NCBI GenBank assembly: GCA_018436705.1
Contig: JAHDLA010000010.1
Coordinates: 72,075 to 136,074 of the forward strand
Direction of reading: 5' to 3'
DNA: 64,000 nt
Source of the DNA: Sedimentibacter sp.
Lineage (GTDB): Bacteria; Bacillota; Clostridia; Tissierellales; Sedimentibacteraceae
A program made the translations under genes and the position numbers. The first letter of the stretch is position 1; each line of letters starts with the position of its first letter. Below the pieces are notes generated by a model, which had not been told where the DNA came from, did not search any database, and saw only the letters and a program-made list of their open reading frames with translations. Shown one piece after another: positions 60,782-64,000 of the stretch.

Positions 60782-62095
60782 CTAACTCTGTTTCAGGTAC
60801 TCCAAAAATTTTTTCATTTTGCTTTCGTAACCTGATTCTTTTGGCTCATAAAAACTTGTGTTCTTCAAAGTTTCCGGAAGATAACTCTGTTTAACATAAT
60901 ATTTATCATAATCGTGAGGATATTTATAGCTGACTCCTCTGTTAAGCTTTTCAGCTCCTCCGTAGTGGGAATCCCTTAGATGTAAAGGAACCTCCAGCGA
61001 ATTTTTTTCGACGGCATCCATAGCTCTTGATATCGCTATGACCGAAGCATTGCTTTTAGGTGCACAGGCTACGTAAATTGCTGCCTGGGCCAATGTTATG
61101 CGCCCCTCCGGAAACCCTATTATCTCTACAGCCTTAAAAGCATTAACCGCAACTTCTAGTGCTCTCGGATCAGCATTACCAACATCTTCCGAAGCACATA
61201 TTATTATTCTTCTTGCAATAAACTTAGGATCTTCTCCTGCTTTAATCATTTTTGCCAGCCAGAACACAGCAGCGTCCGGGTCTGATCCTCTCATACTTTT
61301 AATAAATGCAGAAATTGTGTCATAATGACTATCCCCGTTTTTATCATATTCAATTTTCTTCCTTTGGATGCATTCAACAGCTACATTAATGTCAATTATT
61401 ATCCTGCCGTTTACTTCGGAAGTAGTTTCCACTCCCAGTTCCAATGCACTCAAAGCCTTTCTTATGTCACCGTTTGAGTTCTCCACTATATGATTCAGCG
61501 CATCATCTTCAAGCTCAATGTTCTTTTTTCCGTAGCCTCTTTCTTCATCCTTCAAGGCATTTCGAACAACCATTTTAATATCTTCATTTGTTATTTTTTG
61601 AAATTCAAAAACCAACGAACGTGAAATCAAAGCCTGATTAACCTCAAAATAAGGATTCTCCGTTGTTGCTCCCACCAGTATAATCGTTCCGTTTTCAACA
61701 TATGGAAGGAGGGCATCCTGCTGAGCTTTATTAAACCGGTGAATTTCGTCAATAAAGAGTATTGTCCTTCTATTATAAATAGACAACTCGTCAACCGCAA
61801 AGCTAATTTTTCCCTTTATATCCTTAATTCCGCTGGTAACTGCATTTAAAGTTGTAAAATTGTTATTGGTGTTTTCAGCAATAATTCTCGCCAGAGTTGT
61901 TTTTCCTGTCCCAGGCGGGCCGTAAAATATTGCCGAAGAAAGCTTGTCAGCCTTTATTGCTCTGTTCAGTATCCTTCCCTCACCGACTATGTGTTTCTGC
62001 CCAACAAAATCTCTAAGATTCATTGGTCTCATTCTCTCAGCGAGAGGCCCTTTTTTCTTAATGGTATTTTCATATTGCATTTCAAATATATTCAT
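60782..62095 (-). CDS. rarA: Replication-associated recombination protein A (RarA/MgsA)
   Basis: 437-residue AAA+ ATPase of the WRNIP1 group acting at stalled forks. LAERMRPMNLRDFVGQKHIVGEG, Walker A GPPGTGKTTLA, Walker B TILFIDEIHRFNKAQQDALL, sensor 1 LVGATTENPYFEVN, then the helical C-terminal tetramer domain. Confidence 0.96.
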   Translation of the reverse strand: MNIFEMQYENTIKKKGPLAERMRPMNLRDFVGQKHIVGEGRILNRAIKADKLSSAIFYGPPGTGKTTLARIIAENTNNNFTTLNAVTSGIKDIKGKISFAVDELSIYNRRTILFIDEIHRFNKAQQDALLPYVENGTIILVGATTENPYFEVNQALISRSLVFEFQKITNEDIKMVVRNALKDEERGYGKKNIELEDDALNHIVENSNGDIRKALSALELGVETTSEVNGRIIIDINVAVECIQRKKIEYDKNGDSHYDTISAFIKSMRGSDPDAAVFWLAKMIKAGEDPKFIARRIIICASEDVGNADPRALEVAVNAFKAVEIIGFPEGRITLAQAAIYVACAPKSNASVIAISRAMDAVEKNSLEVPLHLRDSHYGGAEKLNRGVSYKYPHDYDKYYVKQSYLPETLKNTSFYEPKESGYESKMKKFLEYLKQS

Positions 62096-62122
62096 TATTT
62101 ATCCTTCAATGCTTCACAAAAA

Positions 62123-62539
62123 TTATAGTTTTTTCCCCAATGTAAATTTAAGGGTATTTTTCTTCATTTCTTTTTTATCATAGGCTTTCAAAATAAAGTA
62201 AGATACGGCAAGAGAAGCAATAGATGCAACGGCTGAAATCATATCTTTGTTGGCATTGCTCATAAATATAAGCTGCACTATCCCTATTGTAATTAACATA
62301 ATTACAAACGGTATGCCGTAAAGCATTAAAATTTGCTTGAGGACAACTGAATTTTCAGTTGTAATTTCAACATAATCTCCAACCTCATAATCACCGCTTA
62401 TTTCTGTTTCAAACATGACGCTGGGTTGCCTGCAAGATGATCCGCAGCTTTTACAGTTGTCACCGCAGCTGGATACTCTCTTCACCGAAATTATCGCCTT
62501 GTTTCCTTCAATTTTCTCTATTTTACCTACTTGCTCCAT
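62123..62539 (-). CDS. SoxR-reducing system RseC/MucC-like membrane protein
   Basis: 138 residues from ATG 62539, chosen as AAAGGA lies nine bases upstream. Cytosolic CGDNCKSCGSSCRQP (four Cys, possible Fe-S site) then the ALKQI/MLYGIPFVIML and second hydrophobic helices. Family of RnfG/NqrC-linked electron-transfer helpers; none of those lies here. Confidence 0.85.
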   Translation of the reverse strand: MEQVGKIEKIEGNKAIISVKRVSSCGDNCKSCGSSCRQPSVMFETEISGDYEVGDYVEITTENSVVLKQILMLYGIPFVIMLITIGIVQLIFMSNANKDMISAVASIASLAVSYFILKAYDKKEMKKNTLKFTLGKKL

Positions 62540-62602
62540 TAATTCCATTCCTTTCTGGTACTTACGAAAACACATCCGAACGAACTAATTCGTCCTGCTT
62601 GC

Positions 62603-64000
62603 CTATTCCTTATCTTTTACTTCTATGCACAATTCATTAAGCTGATTCTCGGAAGCATGCGTAGGTGCTTCTGTCATCAGGCATGTAGCACTCTGAGTTT
62701 TAGGGAAAGCTATAACGTCTCTGATATTATCACTTTTTGTAAGCAACATCATGAAGCGGTCCAACCCATAAGCAATTCCGCCGTGTGGCGGTACTCCATA
62801 CTTAAATGCTTCAAGTAAAAATCCAAACTTTTCATTAGCTTCCTCATCTGTAAATCCTAATGCTCTGAACATTCTGTTTTGCAGCTCTCTATTAGTTATA
62901 CGTATACTTCCTCCGCCTATTTCATCGCCGTTTATTACAATATCATATGCTTTTGCTCTCACTTCTCCCGGATCAGATTCTATCTTCTCAATATCTTCAT
63001 CTACAGGCGAAGTAAACGGATGGTGCTTTGCAACATATCTGTTTTCTTCTTCGTCAAATTCGAACAGCGGAAAGTCCGTTATCCAAACTAACTCATATTT
63101 ATTGTTGTCTATAAGGCCTTTTTTCTTTGCTATCTCAATTCTTAATGCTCCTAAGGCAGTATTTACCACGGATTCCTTATCAGCTACAATAAACACAATA
63201 TCTTTCTCTTTTAATTCAAGAGAGGCTTCCAGCTGCTTAATTTCTTCTTCGCTTAGGAACTTAGCTATTGGAGAGTCAATTGCACCGCCTTCAAATTTCA
63301 GCCACGCTAATCCTTTAGCTCCATATGTTTTAACGAATTTTTCAAGCTTTGATATACCTTTCTTTGAAAATTCGTCTGCAGCTCCTTCGATTTTAATGCA
63401 CTTAATGAGCCCTTTTGATTCACATGTGGACTTAAATGCATTGAACTCTGTATTCTTAAAAATTTCTGTTATATTTGTAAGCTCATATCCAAAGCGCAAA
63501 TCCGGCTTATCACACCCGTATTTATCCATAGCAACCTTGTATGGCATGCGCTTGATAGGTACCTCTATATCAATATTTTTAACTTCTTTAAAAATTCTTT
63601 GTATCAGTTTTTCATTAACTGAAATAACATCCTCAACATCAACAAAAGACATTTCAATATCTACCTGTGTAAATTCAGGTTGTCTATTTGCTCTTAAGTC
63701 CTCATCTCTAAAACATCTTACAATCTGGAAGTACCTGTTCATTCCCGACACCATCAGCAATTGCTTAAAAAGCTGAGGAGACTGAGGCAAAGCATAAAAT
63801 TTTCCAGGGTTTACCCTGCTTGGAACAAGATAGTCTCTCGCTCCTTCAGGAGTCGGCTTTGTTAAAAACGGTGTCTCTATTTCGTTAAAATTATTTTCGT
63901 ACAAAAATTCTCTTATAACTTTAGATGTTTTGCTTCTCATCAAAAGATTATTCTGCATGTGAGGCTTCCTTAAATCAAGGAATCTGTATTTTAAACGCAT
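62603..64000 (-). CDS. aspS: Aspartyl-tRNA synthetase, C-terminal part (5' partial)
   Basis: Class II synthetase. The frame is open to the window edge, and the visible 465 residues start at RLKYRFLDLRKPH, which lies about 130 residues into the usual protein, so the anticodon-binding OB fold lies beyond the edge. Motif 2 FRDEDLRANRQPEFTQVD, the GAD insertion domain, and motif 3 GLDRFMMLL are present. It is the discriminating bacterial AspRS by domain layout. Confidence 0.96.
   Translation of the reverse strand: MRLKYRFLDLRKPHMQNNLLMRSKTSKVIREFLYENNFNEIETPFLTKPTPEGARDYLVPSRVNPGKFYALPQSPQLFKQLLMVSGMNRYFQIVRCFRDEDLRANRQPEFTQVDIEMSFVDVEDVISVNEKLIQRIFKEVKNIDIEVPIKRMPYKVAMDKYGCDKPDLRFGYELTNITEIFKNTEFNAFKSTCESKGLIKCIKIEGAADEFSKKGISKLEKFVKTYGAKGLAWLKFEGGAIDSPIAKFLSEEEIKQLEASLELKEKDIVFIVADKESVVNTALGALRIEIAKKKGLIDNNKYELVWITDFPLFEFDEEENRYVAKHHPFTSPVDEDIEKIESDPGEVRAKAYDIVINGDEIGGGSIRITNRELQNRMFRALGFTDEEANEKFGFLLEAFKYGVPPHGGIAYGLDRFMMLLTKSDNIRDVIAFPKTQSATCLMTEAPTHASENQLNELCIEVKDKE

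Noticed and set aside
1..64000. CRISPR array, prophage, insertion sequence or rRNA
   Set aside because: No regularly spaced direct repeats, transposase, integrase or rRNA sequence were seen in the window.

Overview
The window is low-GC, gene-dense Firmicutes DNA from an endospore-forming member of the Clostridia. It carries spoIVFA/spoIVFB, an uninterrupted pro-sigK gene, mre/PBP2 rod-shape genes, an isc operon and a selenocysteine-decoding system. The gene set would suit a Sedimentibacter- or Tissierellia-like anaerobe. That genus-level guess is inference from gene content, not from a marker comparison. No CRISPR array, rRNA operon, insertion sequence or prophage was seen. The only RNA gene seen with confidence is tRNA-Sec.

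Layout. 1-2 kb: a permease (cut by the window edge) with its DUF1980 partner on the + strand. 2.2-14 kb, - strand: a cytoplasmic-type amidase, a possible small RNA, spoIVFB/spoIVFA, and a long cell-shape operon read as nusG-II-like protein, Gx transporter, DUF4321, maf, radC, mreB, mreC, mreD, a very large PBP2 and a MinD-like ATPase. 14-24 kb: a CorA-like channel (+), then nrdR, a hotdog thioesterase, MscS, a MacB-type ABC exporter, and a membrane protein with a degenerate kinase-like head. 24-35 kb: a Usp protein and DUF1232 protein behind tRNA-Sec, carAB behind a leader-peptide attenuator, an orphan response regulator, and the comEA-selD-selA-selB operon. 35-41 kb: a D,D-carboxypeptidase (+), ridA, rsfS, a nadD-yqeK fusion, a mannose-family PTS with fused IIC-IID, and a PHP phosphatase. 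42-43.6 kb (+): a Pro/Met/Asn-rich repeat protein and sigK. 43.6-56.4 kb (-): U32 peptidase, trmR, mltG, RNase J, a Fur-family regulator, DUF1292, ruvX, a ferredoxin-like aldo/keto reductase, ireB, alaS and iscU-iscS-iscR. 56.6-59.8 kb: a radical SAM enzyme, a divergent cysteine-less paralogue and a TetR regulator. 59.9-64 kb: DUF3343, an unknown protein, rarA, an RseC-like protein and the C-terminal part of aspS.

How the genes fit together. SpoIVFB is the protease that activates pro-sigma-K, and both lie in this window. SelA, SelB, SelD and tRNA-Sec form the complete selenocysteine machinery, and selD itself reads an in-frame TGA as Sec at codon 17, so the conventional reading frame misses its catalytic N-terminus. 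The isc operon has a consensus promoter overlapped by IscR-like sites. The alaS-ireB-ruvX-DUF1292-mltG-trmR-U32 order matches the Bacillus subtilis yrzL-yrrK-yrzB-yrrL-yrrM-yrrN/O neighbourhood, with fur, rnj and a reductase inserted.

The most notable observations are these. (1) carAB has a compact leader resembling the E. coli pyrBI UTP-sensing attenuator: promoter, ribosome site, 32-codon uridine-rich leader peptide, and a terminator whose stem begins at the leader stop codon. (2) A radical SAM/SPASM enzyme is divergently paired with a paralogue that has lost the iron-sulfur cysteines, with repeated AGACA-N11-TGTCT operators between them and a TetR gene alongside. (3) A membrane-anchored kinase-like protein lacks catalytic motifs. 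(4) selD is itself a selenoprotein gene with a plausible SECIS hairpin.
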